A stretch of 51,289 nucleotides of DNA from Nemertoderma westbladi (GCA_032718475.1 JAUCBJ010006639.1:1-51289), one strand, 5' to 3'. Positions 39,301-49,809 are shown, counted from the stretch's first letter. Program-made: numbers and translations. The notes: generated by a model not told the origin, from the letters alone.

Positions 39301-40825
39301 TTGCGTTCGCCGTGAGGACCAGCCAGTGCATAATCTTGTACTTTGGCAGCCTCATGGAGTGAATAAGCATGGTGGGCAGCCCATGACTTTCTTGAGACGC
39401 ATCTTAAAGGACACTGGCCTTGAAGATGCGGATGATCTAGCAAATGTCATGGGTGATAGGGAGTTGTGGCGGTGCAATTTTGTCGATAAGCCGGCACAGC
39501 ATTCTTAAAAATGCAGCTGCAATGCAGCATGCCGATCCTAGTAGTAGTAGTACAATTGTTTGCTATTTGTCAGTTTGGAGAATTTAAATTTCCCGCTATA
39601 AATTGGGGTTGCCAACGACGAAAGAGCAGCCCTACTTATTTATAAATACTCAGCTATTTGTCTGCTCTTGGGGCGATTTCGTGAAACTTACTAGCAGATC
39701 GTCGGTATTTCATTGTAAAGTTCGCGGGAAAATTTACCAATCCAATGTTTTTGACGAACAAGAATGACCTTACAATTTATCTCTGATATGAAAAGAAACA
39801 ACACATCTTCAATCACGTGGTTTTTTTTCTGACCTGTCATGCACACCCGCACACACCCGCACTCTCCAGTACAAGTTCAAAAACATTTTATTATTGTTAT
39901 ATTTTTAGAAGAATTTCCTACACATTCCAATTCCTCTGCTGCAATCATTGGAGGTGTTGTTGGATGTGGAATGGCAGTGATTGTTATAGTCGTATTGGCA
40001 ATCATTTTACTCAAAAGATATCGGAATAGAAAACCTCGTAGTCCTGTCTACGGGGACACAGTTGTATATGGACTAGATGGTCCAGCTAACATACCGAGTC
40101 ACCCCTATGAAGAATTAGAGATACCAGCCATTCGAGCTTCAAACAATCGGTCATTAGCCACTGAGAGTTTTCGAAACCAACCAGTCAATGAGAACTATCT
40201 AAATCCACCAGCCAATAGGATAACTATAAATCAAACAGCCAATGCGAGGTCTGTAAATCACCCATCAACCAATCGGTCACCTGTCAATCTTACTCCGCTC
40301 ACCTCCAGTAGTCGAGATGATCAGATAACAAATGAAAAACATCCCTATGATACAATCGATGAATCTAAAGTTGGTAGAAACAAGGTAACTACAGAAACTG
40401 ATACAAATTGCCGGAACACAATCACTGTGGAGAATACCAACACAGTAGTGGAGGGGAGAGGGCCAGAGAATACCAACACAGGGGAGGGTAGAGGGCAAGA
40501 GAATAGCAACACAGGGGAGAGGAGAGGGCAAGAGAATAGCAACACAGGGGAGAGGAGAGGGCAAGAGAATAGCAACACAGTAGTGGATGGGAGAGGGCGA
40601 GATAATAGCAACACAGTAGTGGAGGGGAGAGTTTATGTTAACCAATCACAAGTAGCGGAAGCCTCAATGAACAACCAATCAGATAACCTTGCATGCATGA
40701 GTAAGACAGTATCCCCAATATATGTCAACCAATCAGAAGTTACCGGAGCTGGAATAATCAACCAATCCGCATTGAATGAGGACAATCGGGACTATTTAAA
40801 TGCTAAGGAAGTCTATGGAATCTAG
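32526..40825 (+). CDS. Gene B: intact Ig/FN3 single-pass receptor with Tyr-x-Asn tail
   Basis: Exons 32526-33366, 35312-35917, 37394-38005 and 39909-40825 add up to 2976 bases: 991 codons and a stop, with no break. All introns are phase 1, typical of Ig and fibronectin modules spread by exon shuffling. Order: signal peptide (1-17), N-terminal domain (to about 180), Ig 1 (to 280), Ig 2 and Ig-like 3 (281-482), Ig 4 and fibronectin III (483-686), stalk, membrane helix (about 698-721), and a cytoplasmic tail of about 270 residues. The tail has Tyr-x-Asn at about 783, 929, 958 and 982, the form bound by Grb2-type SH2 domains once phosphorylated, plus two HPYxxL/I motifs. It probably acts at the plasma membrane in recognition or adhesion with tyrosine-kinase signalling (inference). 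No family symbol can be assigned. Confidence 0.88.
33799..33820 (+). repeat. Poly-C tract (22)
   Basis: Uninterrupted C run inside intron 1 of gene B. Confidence 0.95.
35020..35042 (+). repeat. Poly-G tract (23)
   Basis: G run preceded by GGGGGA, inside intron 1 of gene B. Confidence 0.95.
35312..35917 (+). CDS. Gene B exon 2: Ig 2 and Ig-like 3
   Basis: The acceptor TTACAG rebuilds a Tyr codon. Ig 2 shows LKCSADD, SWSWYVG and DDGGDYKC. The Ig-like module starts at VEYCDLKLKVSG, with Cys in DGCNI and at the exon end. Long stretches are identical to gene A at DNA level (for example CCTTTACGCGCCGACGATGG). The donor GTAAGT is at 35918. Confidence 0.88.
35887..36089 (+). repeat. 86-bp tandem triplication of the exon 2 splice donor (gene B)
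   Basis: Copies of the exon end begin at 35887, 35973 and 36059. The first two keep GTAAGT. The third is cut just after TTCAGTG, where LINE sequence begins, so that insertion removed its donor. Confidence 0.9.
36090..37346 (+). mobile_element. LINE (second family), internally deleted, in intron 2 of gene B
   Basis: It starts in the endonuclease (CCYSPTNASEPEQ, then IAGDLNAQIG) and jumps near 36570 to the RT catalytic region (TDFADDIALLSNT). It then runs through the C-terminal region (LYGGETWTLTKS, RRLRFSGHCWRSKDE, GKRSRGRPAITY) to a stop at 37329-37331, and ends in a GTAGTT-type tail. Related to but distinct from the family at 38036. One in-frame stop at 36852. Confidence 0.85.
37394..38005 (+). 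CDS. Gene B exon 3: Ig 4 and fibronectin III
   Basis: The acceptor TCTTAG restores the split Tyr. Ig 4 has TLTC and YYWLS, but Gly replaces the second Cys (TYYGRVRN), with a Cys in the next strand (GECDV). Fibronectin III starts at PPHMPTGVKVEAV with SWTPGFNGG and HYFSVVACNKFG. The donor GTGAGA at 38006 is only about 20 bp from a LINE target site. Confidence 0.88.
38036..39550 (+). mobile_element. 5'-truncated LINE in intron 3 of gene B, with 11-bp target duplication
   Basis: Flanked by TACAATTGTTT at 38025-38035 and 39551-39561. It encodes RT on the gene's strand: VPKKGNLTLYGSFRGISLIS, NGFRKGRGTMEP, FVDFFKAFDSVSRSRM, GVPQGDTLAPF and LDFADDL, then frameshifts near 38920 and 39060 before the C-terminal part (LYGSPCWALT, NRLRFAGHC). 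It ends in (TAG)n. Same family as 4193 and 48572. Confidence 0.92.
39562..39908 (+). other. Remainder of intron 3 of gene B
   Basis: About 350 bp with nothing recognised; ends with the pyrimidine-rich acceptor ATATTTTTAG. Confidence 0.7.
39909..40825 (+). CDS. Gene B exon 4: membrane segment and signalling tail
   Basis: Stalk EEFPTHSNSSAA, helix AVIVIVVLAIILL, then KRYRNRK. The tail is polar, rich in Asn, Ser, Thr and Gln. Tyrosines: PVYGDTVVYG, HPYEEL, NYLNP, HPYDTI, VYVNQS, IYVNQS, DYLNA and EVYGI at the C-terminus. Codons at about 40438-40630 form a minisatellite of 33-36 bp units (GQENSNTGE-type, about five copies), against one or two in gene A. Stop TAG at 40823. Confidence 0.88.
40438..40640 (+). 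repeat. Coding minisatellite in the gene B tail
   Basis: Units of 33 or 36 bp begin AACACAGGGGAGAGGAGAGG or AACACAGTAGTGGAGGGGAG. Both lengths are multiples of three, so copy-number change keeps the frame. Confidence 0.9.
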
Positions 40826-40902
40826 TAATGGATCGAATGAGATATACTATACAACTTGTCCGACTTTTCTATTTAGTATTCTAAAATATATTTATATGGT
40901 TG

Positions 40903-40908
40903 AATAAA
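40903..40908 (+). terminator. Poly(A) signal of gene B
   Basis: AATAAA about 78 bp after the stop, in the same context as in gene A. Confidence 0.65.
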
Positions 40909-41046
40909 TTGTTTATACTAAGTATAGCTATACTTACAATCAGAATGTTTTACATTTTCCTATTTAAATCAAGGCCATCGTACCGGTAATATATTACGAT
41001 GGCCTTGGTTGAATGTAAATATTATAGTAATACGACTGGAAAGTGT

Positions 41047-44000
41047 GTTAAATTAGAGTAGCTAGCATTGGTTAGACTTCGATTCATTAAATTAGAGTAG
41101 CTAGCATTGGTTAGACTTCGATTCGTTAAATTAGAGTAGCTAGCATTGGTTAGACTTCGATTCGTTAAATTAGAGTAGCTAGCATTGGTTAGACTTCGAT
41201 TCGTTAAATTAGAGTAGCTAGCATTGGTTAGACTTCGATTCGTTAAATTAGAGTAGCTAGCATTGGTTAGACTTCGATTCGTTAAATTAGAGTAGCTAGC
41301 ATTGGTTAGACTTCGATTCGTTAAATTAGAGTAGCTAGCATTGGTTAGACGTCGATTCGTTAAATTAGAGTAGCTAGCATTGGTTAGACTTCGATTCGTT
41401 AAATTAGAGTAGCTAGCATTGGTTAGACGTCGATTCGTTAAATTAGAGTAGCTAGCATTGGTTAGAGTTCGAATCGTTAAATTAGAGTAGCTAGCATTGG
41501 TTAGAGTTCGAATCGTTAAATTAGAGTAGCTAGCATTGGTTAGACTTCGATTCGTTAAATTAGAGTAGCTAGCATTGGTTAGACTTCGAATCGTTAAATT
41601 AGAGTAGCTAGCATTGGTTAGACTTCGATTCGTTAAATTAGAGTAGCTAGCATTGGTTAGACTTCGATTCGTTAAATTAGAGTAGCTAGCATTGGTTAGA
41701 CGTCGATTCGTTAAATTAGAGTAGCTAGCATTGGTTAGACTTCGATTCGTTAAATTAGAGTAGCTAGCATTATTGGTTAGACTTCGAATCGTTAAATTAG
41801 AGTAGCTAGCATTGGTTAGAATTCGATTCGTTAAATTAGAGTAGCTAGCATTGGTTAGACTTCGAATCGTTAAATTAGAGTAGCTAGCATTGGTTAGACT
41901 TCGATTCGTTAAATTAGAGTAGCTAGCATTGGTTAGAATTCGATTCGTTAAATTAGAGTAGCTAGCATTGGTTATACTTCGATTCGTTAATTTAGAGTAG
42001 CTAGCATTGGTTATAGTTCGAATCGTTAAATTAGAGTAGCTAGCATTGGTTAGACTTCGAATCGTTAAATTAGAGTAGCTAGCATTGGTTAGACTTCGAA
42101 TTGTTAAATTAGAGTAGCTAGCATTGGTTAGACTTCGATTCGTTAAATTAGAGTAGCTAGCATTGGTTAGACTTCGATTCGTTAATTTAGAGTAGCTAGC
42201 ATTGGTTATAGTTCGAATCGTTAAATTAGAGTAGCTAGCATTGGTTATACTTCGATTCGTTAAATTAGAGTAGCTAGCATTGGTTAGACTTCGAATCGTT
42301 AAATTAGAGTAGCTAGCATTGGTTAGACTTCGAATTGTTAAATTAGAGTAGCTAGTATTGGTTAGACTTCGATTCGTTAATTTAGAGTAGCTAGCATTGG
42401 TTATAGTTCGAATCGTTAAATTAGAGTAGCTAGCATTGGTTAGACTTCGAATCGTTAAATTAGAGTAGCTAGCATTGGTTAGACTTCGAATTGTTAAATT
42501 AGAGTAGCTAGCATTGGTTAGACTTCGATTCGTTAAATTAGAGTAGCTAGCATTGGTTAGAGTTCGATACGTTAAATTAGAGTAGCTAGCATTGGTTAGA
42601 CTTCGAATCGTTAAATTAGAGTAGCTAGCATTGGTTAGACTTCGAATCGTTAAATTAGAGTAGCTAGCATTGGTTAGAGTTCGATACGTTAAATTAGAGT
42701 AGCTAGCATTGGTTATACTTCGATTCGTTAAATTAGAGTATCTATCATTGGTTATACTTAGATTCGTTAAATTAGAGTAGCTAGCATTGGTTAGACTTCG
42801 ATTCGTTAAATTAGAGTAGCTAGCATTGGGTAGACTTCGATTCGTTAAATTAGAGTAGCTAGCATTGGTTAGAGTTCGATACGTTAAATTAGAGTAGCTA
42901 GCATTGGTTATACTTCGATTCGTTAAATTAGAGTATCTATCATTGGTTATACTTAGATTCGTTAAATTAGAGTAGCTAGCATTGGTTAGACTTCGATTCG
43001 TTAAATTAGAGTAGCTAGCATTGGGTAGACTTCGAATCGTTAAATTAGAGTAGCTAGCATTGGTTAGACTTCGATTCGTTAGATTAGAGTAGCTAGCATT
43101 GGTTAGACTCCGATTCGTTAAATTAGAGTAGCTAGCATTGGTTAGACTTCGATTCGTTAAATTAGAGTAGCTAGCATTGGTTAGAGTTCGATACGTTAAA
43201 TTAGAGTAGCTAGCATTGGGTGGACTTCGAATCGTTAAATTAGAGTAGCTAGCATTGGTTAGACTTCGATTCGTTAAATTAGAGTAGCTAGCATTGGTTA
43301 GACTTCGATTCGTTAAATTAGAGTAGCTAGCATTGGTTAGACTTCGATTCGTTAAATTAGAGTAGCTAGCATTGGTTAGAGTTCGATACGTTAAATTAGA
43401 GTAGCTAGCATTGGGTGGACTTCGAATCGTTAAATTAGAGTAGCTAGCATTGGTTAGACTTCGATTCGTTAAATTAGAGTAGCTAGCATTGGTTAGACTT
43501 CGATTCGTTAAATTAGAGTAGCTAGCATTGGGTAGACTTCGAATCGTTAAATTAGAGTAGCTAGCATTGGTTAGACTTCGATTCGTTAGATTAGAGTAGC
43601 TAGCATTGGTTAGACTTAGATTCGTTAAATTAGAGTAGCTAGCATTGGTTAGAATTCGATTCGTTAAATTAGAGTAGCTAGTATTGGTTAGACTTCGATT
43701 CGTTAATTTAGAGTAGCTAGCATTGGTTAGACTTCGAATCGTTAAATTAGAGTAGCTAGCATTGGTTAGAGTTCGATTCGTTAAATTAGAGTAGCTAGCA
43801 TTGGTTAGACTTCGAATCGTTAAATTAGATTAGCTATCATTGGTTAGAGTTCGAATCGTTAAATTAGAGTAGCTAGCATTGGTTAGACTTCGATTCGTTA
43901 AATTAGAGTAGCTAGCATTGGTTAGAGTTCGATACGTTAAATTAGAGTAGCTAGCATTGGTTAGACTTCGAATCGTTAAATTAGAGTAGCTAGCATTGGT

Positions 44001-45034
44001 TAGAGTTCGATACGTTAAATTAGAGTAGCTAGCATTGGGTAGACTTCGATTCGTTAAATTAGAGTAGCTAGCATTGGGTACACTTCGAATCGTTAAATTA
44101 GAGTAGCTAGCATTGGTTAGAGTTCGATTCGTTAGATTAGAGTAGCTAGCATTGGTTAGAGTTCGATACATTAAATTAGAGTAGCTAGCATTGGGTGGAC
44201 TTCGAATCGTTAAATTAGAGTAGCTAGCATTGGTTAGACTTCGATTCGTTAAATTAGAGTATCTAGCATTGGGTAGACTTCGAATCGTTAAATTAGAGTA
44301 GCTAGCATTGGTTAGACTTCGATTCGTTAAATTAGAGTAGCTAGCATTGGTTAGACTTCGATTCGTTAAATTAGAGTAGCTAGCATTGGGTAGACTTCGA
44401 ATCGTTAAATTAGAGTAGCTAGCATTGGTTAGACTTCGATTCGTTAAATTAGAGTAGCTAGCATTGGGTAGACTTCGAATCGTTAAATTAGAGTAGCTAG
44501 CATTGGTTAGACTTCGATTCGTTAAATTAGAGTAGCTAGCATTGGTTAGAGTTCGATACATTAAATTAGAGTAGCTAGCATTGGGTGGACTTCGAATCGT
44601 TAAATTAGAGTAGCTAGCATTGGTTAGACTTCGATTCGTTAAATTAGAGTAGCTAGCATTGGGTAGACTTCGAATCGTTAAATTAGAGTAGCTAGCATTG
44701 GTTAGACTTTGATTCGTTAAATTAGAGTAGCTAGCATTGGGTAGACTTCGAATCGTTAAATTAGAGTAGCTAGCATTGGTTAGACTTCGATTCGTTAAAT
44801 TAGAGTAGCTAGCATTGGTTAGAGTTCGATACATTAAATTAGAGTAGCTAGCATTGGGTGGACTTCGAATCGTTAAATTAGAGTAGCTAGCATTGGTTAG
44901 AGTTCGATTCGTTAAATTAGAGTAGCTAGCATTGGTTGGAGTTTGAATCGTTAAATTAGAGTAGCTAGCATTGGTTAGACTTCAAATCGTTAAATTAGAG
45001 TAGCTAGCATTGGTTAGACTTCGAATCGTTAAAT
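41047..45034. repeat. 39-bp satellite array (about 102 copies)
   Basis: Unit GTTAAATTAGAGTAGCTAGC + ATTGGTTAGACTTCGATTC. Variants fall at the TTCGATTC end (TTCGAATC, TTCGATAC) and in GGTTAGA/GGGTAGA/GGTTATA. A marked variant with TATCTATCATTGG recurs at 42741 and 42936, exactly five units apart, showing higher-order copying. Since 39 is 13 codons, one minus frame stays open for 334 codons (43830-44834); I treat this as a consequence of the repeat. Confidence 0.97.
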
Positions 45035-46177
45035 TTGCTAGATATTTGCTAGATACTGTGTTGCTTGAATTATTATCACAATTGTTTGTTATGCATTCAA
45101 TATTTCCTTTGTGGTTCATGAAATACTAAATATAAGTGAAAATTAATAATTAATAATAATAATTAAAAATTAATAATAAGCGAATATTAATAATAATATT
45201 GTTGACAAAACAACGAATTAACAATAGAACCCAATGTCTTCCTCATTGACAACAAATTCGTTGACAATTCACAAAGATATTGAAGATTACTTCGATAACC
45301 AATATTCTGCAATTGGACAAAATTTAGCAAACAAAATGCCGAAATGCAATAAATATAATATGTTCAACAATTTTTTAGATCTTTGCTCAAAAAGTACAAT
45401 TTCGATGGTATAAGGGTTTTCGAGGTCACTGATCACAAGAAAACTTGATAAAGATATTTTCTGGCAATGCAACCATCATTAATGGTGTTATTTTGCCCCC
45501 CGGATGAAAAGTAAAGATAAAAAAATGTCTAACCTAAAAAATTTGTGAGGGAAATGGTACAAATCTCTCAGAAAAAATTAAAATTGTGCCAATTTTTGAT
45601 ATCAATTTACATGAAATGCTGCTATGTATGGAGTATGGAAATTATTTTTGTTGAAGGTATTATTTTCGTAACTGGCTCTATTGAACATATCAATTATATC
45701 ATTTTCAAAATAACATCATAATTTTGCCTTAGTTCTCTTCGTAATGGATCCTGAAAGAAATGTCCAGTAGTGTCACAAAACAAAATGTTTTCTCCTTTAT
45801 CAAAGAAATAGTAGGTCGATGGACAACACATTTCATATTTTTCCTCATCTATATTATTTACAGTGATGTTATACAAATAAATTCCATATTAATCATAATT
45901 ACAAGAAAATATTAACAATTCTAAATTGTCCAGTAGTGTAACACAGTAGGCCTATTACATTAACCTATTGATACAAAACTCAAAATAACTAATTAGCCAA
46001 TATGGAGAGGAGAGGTAAAAATGTAAATAGGTAAATTCAAATTTATTATTTGAAATATCAGATGTCATCTAGTGAAATATTTATTAGCAAATAAACATTT
46101 AAAAAAAGTACTTATTTATCAAGCACGTTATGTAAAAAAAAAAGCACGTTATGTAGCACGTTATGTAAAAAAAAACC
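45035..46177. other. Intergenic, AT-rich, nothing recognised
   Basis: A few direct copies of AAGCACGTTATGT at about 46120-46165. No gene seen. Confidence 0.5.
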
Positions 46178-46769
46178 TGTTACACACGTACCCAATACTC
46201 ATTGGCTGTTGACGAGTTGGCGAGGATTTTGTGTCGTGGTTCATAAGCGTCGCCGCGTGCTAATGGCTGAAGGCTTGGGGCTGAAAGGCCGAAGGCCGAT
46301 ATAATAAACTGAGTTAATAACTGAGTCCGTGATTATTAGTAATGTCAGATATATGAGCATCAGTAATACAGCACAATAATAGCAGTAATGGCGACGGTTG
46401 AAAACCGTCTGACTTCTACACTCAATCTAGCCAACTGAAGCACAATTAACAGAGTAACGGTTATATATATTACATGGGATACACATTCCTACCTAGGTTT
46501 GGCCTACCAATGAATGCGCGATAATTAATGGTAAGCCACCCCATCATTGGTTGATCTATTCTCTGGCCAATCCCCTGGCCCTATGCTAGCTTCCCCCTTA
46601 GATGAGCTAATGTGCTGGCATCTCTCTCTCTAGCTGGCAATGCATATTGCCCTGGTGTCTTCGGTATGCGATATTATATTGGTAATATCGCATATCCAAT
46701 TATGATTCGTAAATCATACCTTTCCCAATTTTTCCGCTGGGTAGTTGCAGCGAATTGGATCCGCTAACA
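46178..46769. mobile_element. Possible solo LTR
   Basis: 592 bp of more GC-balanced sequence starting TGTTACAC and ending GCTAACA. The end resembles the BEL LTR terminus (AAGCTAACA). No target-site duplication is visible, so this stays tentative. Confidence 0.25.
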
Positions 46770-46790
46770 GGGTCTTACTTTTGTAACCAT

Positions 46791-46820
<30 letters not shown>
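46791..46820 (+). repeat. Poly-G tract (30)
   Basis: The longest homopolymer in the window, embedded in degenerate repeats of GGGGTCTTACTTTTGTA (46765-46925). Confidence 0.95.
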
Positions 46821-46821
<1 letters not shown>

Positions 46822-46925
46822 CTTACTTTTTTTTTTATCAGGGGGTTGTTACCTTTGTACCAGGGGGTGTCATACTTTTGTACCAGGAGGGGTCTTACTT
46901 TTGTAGGGTCTTAGGTCTTGCCTTG

Positions 46926-47321
46926 GGTCTTAGGACTTCGTTTTATAACACACCCCTTGATAATGATACTGAATGTTGCAGATATCTGCAATTGACTTTC
47001 TTATGGACTACCAATAGTCAATACCAATCATCTGCTGTGTCACTGCTGAATGCTCATTGCTCAGCCAACTTACTTTCCAACCAATAACCGTAAAGTTCTA
47101 CAAGGCATACTACCTACACAATTTCCTTATACAGTATAATAAGCACACTGTATCACAGCAACTACTGCATTGCTTTCTACAGTGTGAAGTTTTGGCACCG
47201 CTCACAATAAATATTTGTTGTGAACCATCCCAAGATATTAGTAATTTTCCAATCTAAATCGAAAAATCTAAAATTTGTCTCTTCGGAGAAGCGCCATGAC
47301 CCTCTTGAAGTACCACGTAAA
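46926..47321. other. Intergenic, nothing recognised
   Basis: No gene or repeat family recognised. Confidence 0.5.
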
Positions 47322-47920
47322 ATGAACTCAATCTAACATTGGTGTATTTTCCTAGGAAGGCCATTTAATATATTTGTTTTAGGTTTTAGGGCCATTTCAT
47401 ATCTCCGTATTTCTAATTCAGGGAATATTCTAAGGAAATCTTGTATATCGCACTTCAATTGGGATTTTGGTGGATATTATTTTATTATATAATACAATAA
47501 CTGCTGCTAAACCCACGGTCTGGGAGGTATGAGGACGAGGGGGTTAACCTATAATATGCTGAGCCTGATATAATCTGAAATTTACAGGTACAGAGATTAT
47601 AAATGCACCGTTTTTGAATGGCCAATGTGCCTGTGCTAGTATTATGCACCTTAATTATTACTATAATGATTGCCAGGTGTCACGTCAAAATGATTATAAA
47701 ATATGAAATATCGAAGGTTTTAAATTTTTGAAATTTAAAACTGCATATAAAAAACTTAAAAATCTGCATAGGCCCTATGGATCAGTTTCTCCCCAATGAT
47801 GCAGCGCAGGTTGTATTATAGTATTGATTTCACAGGTTTCAGCTTAACGTATCATAAATAACGAAACTGGAGGAGGATTTCACTTTACTATTATTACTTA
47901 CTTTTATTATTAACTTATAA
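47322..47920 (+). repeat. Direct duplication, copy 1
   Basis: It shares long blocks with 48153-48571: ATGAACTCAATCTAACAT.., TTTCCTAGGAAGGCCATTTA and GAAACTGGA..GGATTTCACTTTAC. This copy has about 215 bp (47595-47811) that copy 2 lacks. Confidence 0.9.
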
Positions 47921-48152
47921 GGCAATGGCCAAATGGCAAGGCAAGCAGTAGAAGCCACCTTTGCCTCACATCTCTGATTGTAATCCCAATTATCCTTCCC
48001 CCTGCCTTTTCCGTTTGACACATGTCTGTCTGCCAGTCTATTTCTGCCAATAGACATCAATATAATTAATTTATGAATTTAGGGCCATATTTTATATTTT
48101 GATATTATAAAGGGGCCACTGTTAATAAATTTAATATAATTAACTGTAGATT

Positions 48153-48571
48153 ATGAACTCAATCTAACATGGGTGTATTTTCCTAGGAAGGCCATTTAAT
48201 ATATTTGTTTTAGGTTTTAGGGCCATTTCATATCTCTGTATTTCTAATTCAGGGAATATTCTAAGGAAATCTTGATATCGCACTTCAATTGGGATTTTGG
48301 TGGATATTATTATTATATAATACAATAACTGCTGTAAACAACGGTGGGAGGTATGAGGGGAGTGGGGTAACTATAATATGCTGAGCCTGATATAATTTGA
48401 AATTTACAGGTACTATAGTACTGATTTCACAAGTTTCAGCTTAACATATCATAAATAACGAAACTGGAAAAGGATTTCACTTTACGACCATAATAATATA
48501 ATGCCTTTTGTAAGCGGCTTACAAGCCACTTACGAAACCGATTATTACTTACTTTTATTATTAATTTATAC
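48153..48571 (+). repeat. Direct duplication, copy 2, interrupted by a LINE
   Basis: Same unit as 47322 with an internal deletion and a 55-bp insertion (48486-48540) containing the hairpin TTGTAAGC-G-GCTTACAA. It ends at TTATTAATTTATA exactly where the LINE tail begins. Confidence 0.85.
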
Positions 48572-48790
48572 TACTACTACTACTAGGATCGGCATGCTAC
48601 ATTGCAGCTGCATTTTTAAGAATGCTGTGCTGGCTTGTCAACAAAATTGCACCGCCACAACTCCCTATCACCCATGACATTTGCTAGATCATCCGCATCT
48701 TTAAGGCCAGTGTCCTTTAAGATGCGTCTCAAGAAAGTCATGGGCTGTCCACCATGCTTATTCACTCCATGAGGCTGCCAAAGTACAAGA
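48572..48790 (-). mobile_element. LINE 3' end fragment
   Basis: (ACT)n tail followed by AGGATCGGCATGC and the C-terminal coding end, parallel to 4193-4412. It breaks at AAGTACAAGAT, where mitochondrial sequence starts. Confidence 0.9.
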
Positions 48791-48814
48791 TATGTTTGTT
48801 TTTTGTTTGGTCAG

Positions 48815-48875
48815 GAGGAATTCAGTTAAAAAAGCTGTTAGTCTTCAAAACTATTTATATAAATTATATTTCTCA
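48815..48875 (+). tRNA. trnW: Mitochondrial tRNA-Trp (UCA)
   Basis: Acceptor stem GAGGAAT / ATTTCTC (one G-T pair), D-arm CAGT..GCTG, anticodon arm TAGT-CTTCAAA-ACTA with anticodon TCA, and a short T-arm. A UCA anticodon reads both TGA and TGG, in agreement with TGA used as Trp in nad1 and cox1 downstream. Confidence 0.7.
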
Positions 48876-48878
48876 TAG

Positions 48879-48943
48879 ATCAGTATAGCTTATATTAAAG
48901 TTTTGTCTTGAAGCGGCAAGGAAATTATTTATAATTACCGGTA
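48879..48943 (+). tRNA. trnF: Mitochondrial tRNA-Phe (GAA)
   Basis: Acceptor ATCAGTA / TACCGGT (one mismatch, one wobble), D-arm GCTT..AAGT, a perfect five-pair anticodon stem TTGTC / GGCAA with loop TTGAAGC, and a small T-arm. It lies three bases after trnW. Confidence 0.6.
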
Positions 48944-48944
48944 T

Positions 48945-49765
48945 ATTTTACAAAATTTTTTATAAAGTGTAGGCCCTATGGCCAACTGCGTTGTTAGTGG
49001 GGTCTCGGTCAGGCACTTTAAATAAGATTTCCATAGTATTTGGTATATTTTTCTTTTGTGCAATAAAAAAAATGGAAATTAAAAGTATTATCCACTTTTT
49101 TGTCGTATTTATTTGAGGAATCAAAAAATCGTATAGCTCAGGGGCTCCAATTAAATAAGTTCCAGAGATTTCGGTTAGACTTATGAGGGTTTAAAAATAT
49201 TACAAGATGTTGGCTCTAATTAAACTTTTATAAAGTAGGTGAAATTAGTATAAATTAGGTAATTTTTTATTAGAGGAGTTATGCCGCTCAGAAAGGCTTA
49301 AGAATAAACGTGGATTAGATACCCACTTATATTAGGCAGGGGGAGTTTGGTAATTTGTGTAATTTAAGGTTAAACCAAAAAGCGTATTTACTTGGCAGCA
49401 GAGAAGCCAAGACTTTGAGAATTTTGATGGTTAATCCGATGTTACTCGTTCAAAGGTGCAACTGATTGATACACAGCATTTGAATATCCGTTTAGTTTGA
49501 GGCTCTTTTGTGAGAAATAGTCCCTAAAAATTTAGTTGATATAGTTTTTAATCTCTGGTCGATATGAAGCCAATTTAGTTGGCTTAATTTAAATACATTT
49601 CTCGATAGAGATAGTTGTATTAAATTATCTCAGCTTTTAGAGGCTGGGGCTTAGTGGATTAATTTGTAAAATTTAATAAAATGAAATTTTTGGCCTGTGT
49701 ACATATTGCCCGTCACTTGCTTAAAGTAATAAGTCGTAACAAAGTAGCGGTACATGAATGTGCGG
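48945..49765 (+). rRNA. rrnS: Mitochondrial small-subunit (12S) rRNA
   Basis: Conserved landmarks in order: a 530-loop-like GTTCCAGAGATTTCGGTTAG (about 49159), GTGGATTAGATACCC (49310-49324), and the decoding-site end GTACATATTGCCCGTCAC followed by AAGTCGTAAC (49699-49740). Ends are approximate. Length (about 0.8 kb) fits animal mitochondria. Confidence 0.85.
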
Positions 49766-49809
49766 CTTTATGGCTCGCGTGTGGGACACCGTGGGTTTTA
49801 GTGTAGAAT

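Noticed and set aside
43830-44834. 334-codon minus-strand frame with a 13-residue repeat
   Set aside because: It is the direct result of a 39-bp satellite whose unit lacks stops in that frame; composition and variants follow the array, not codons.
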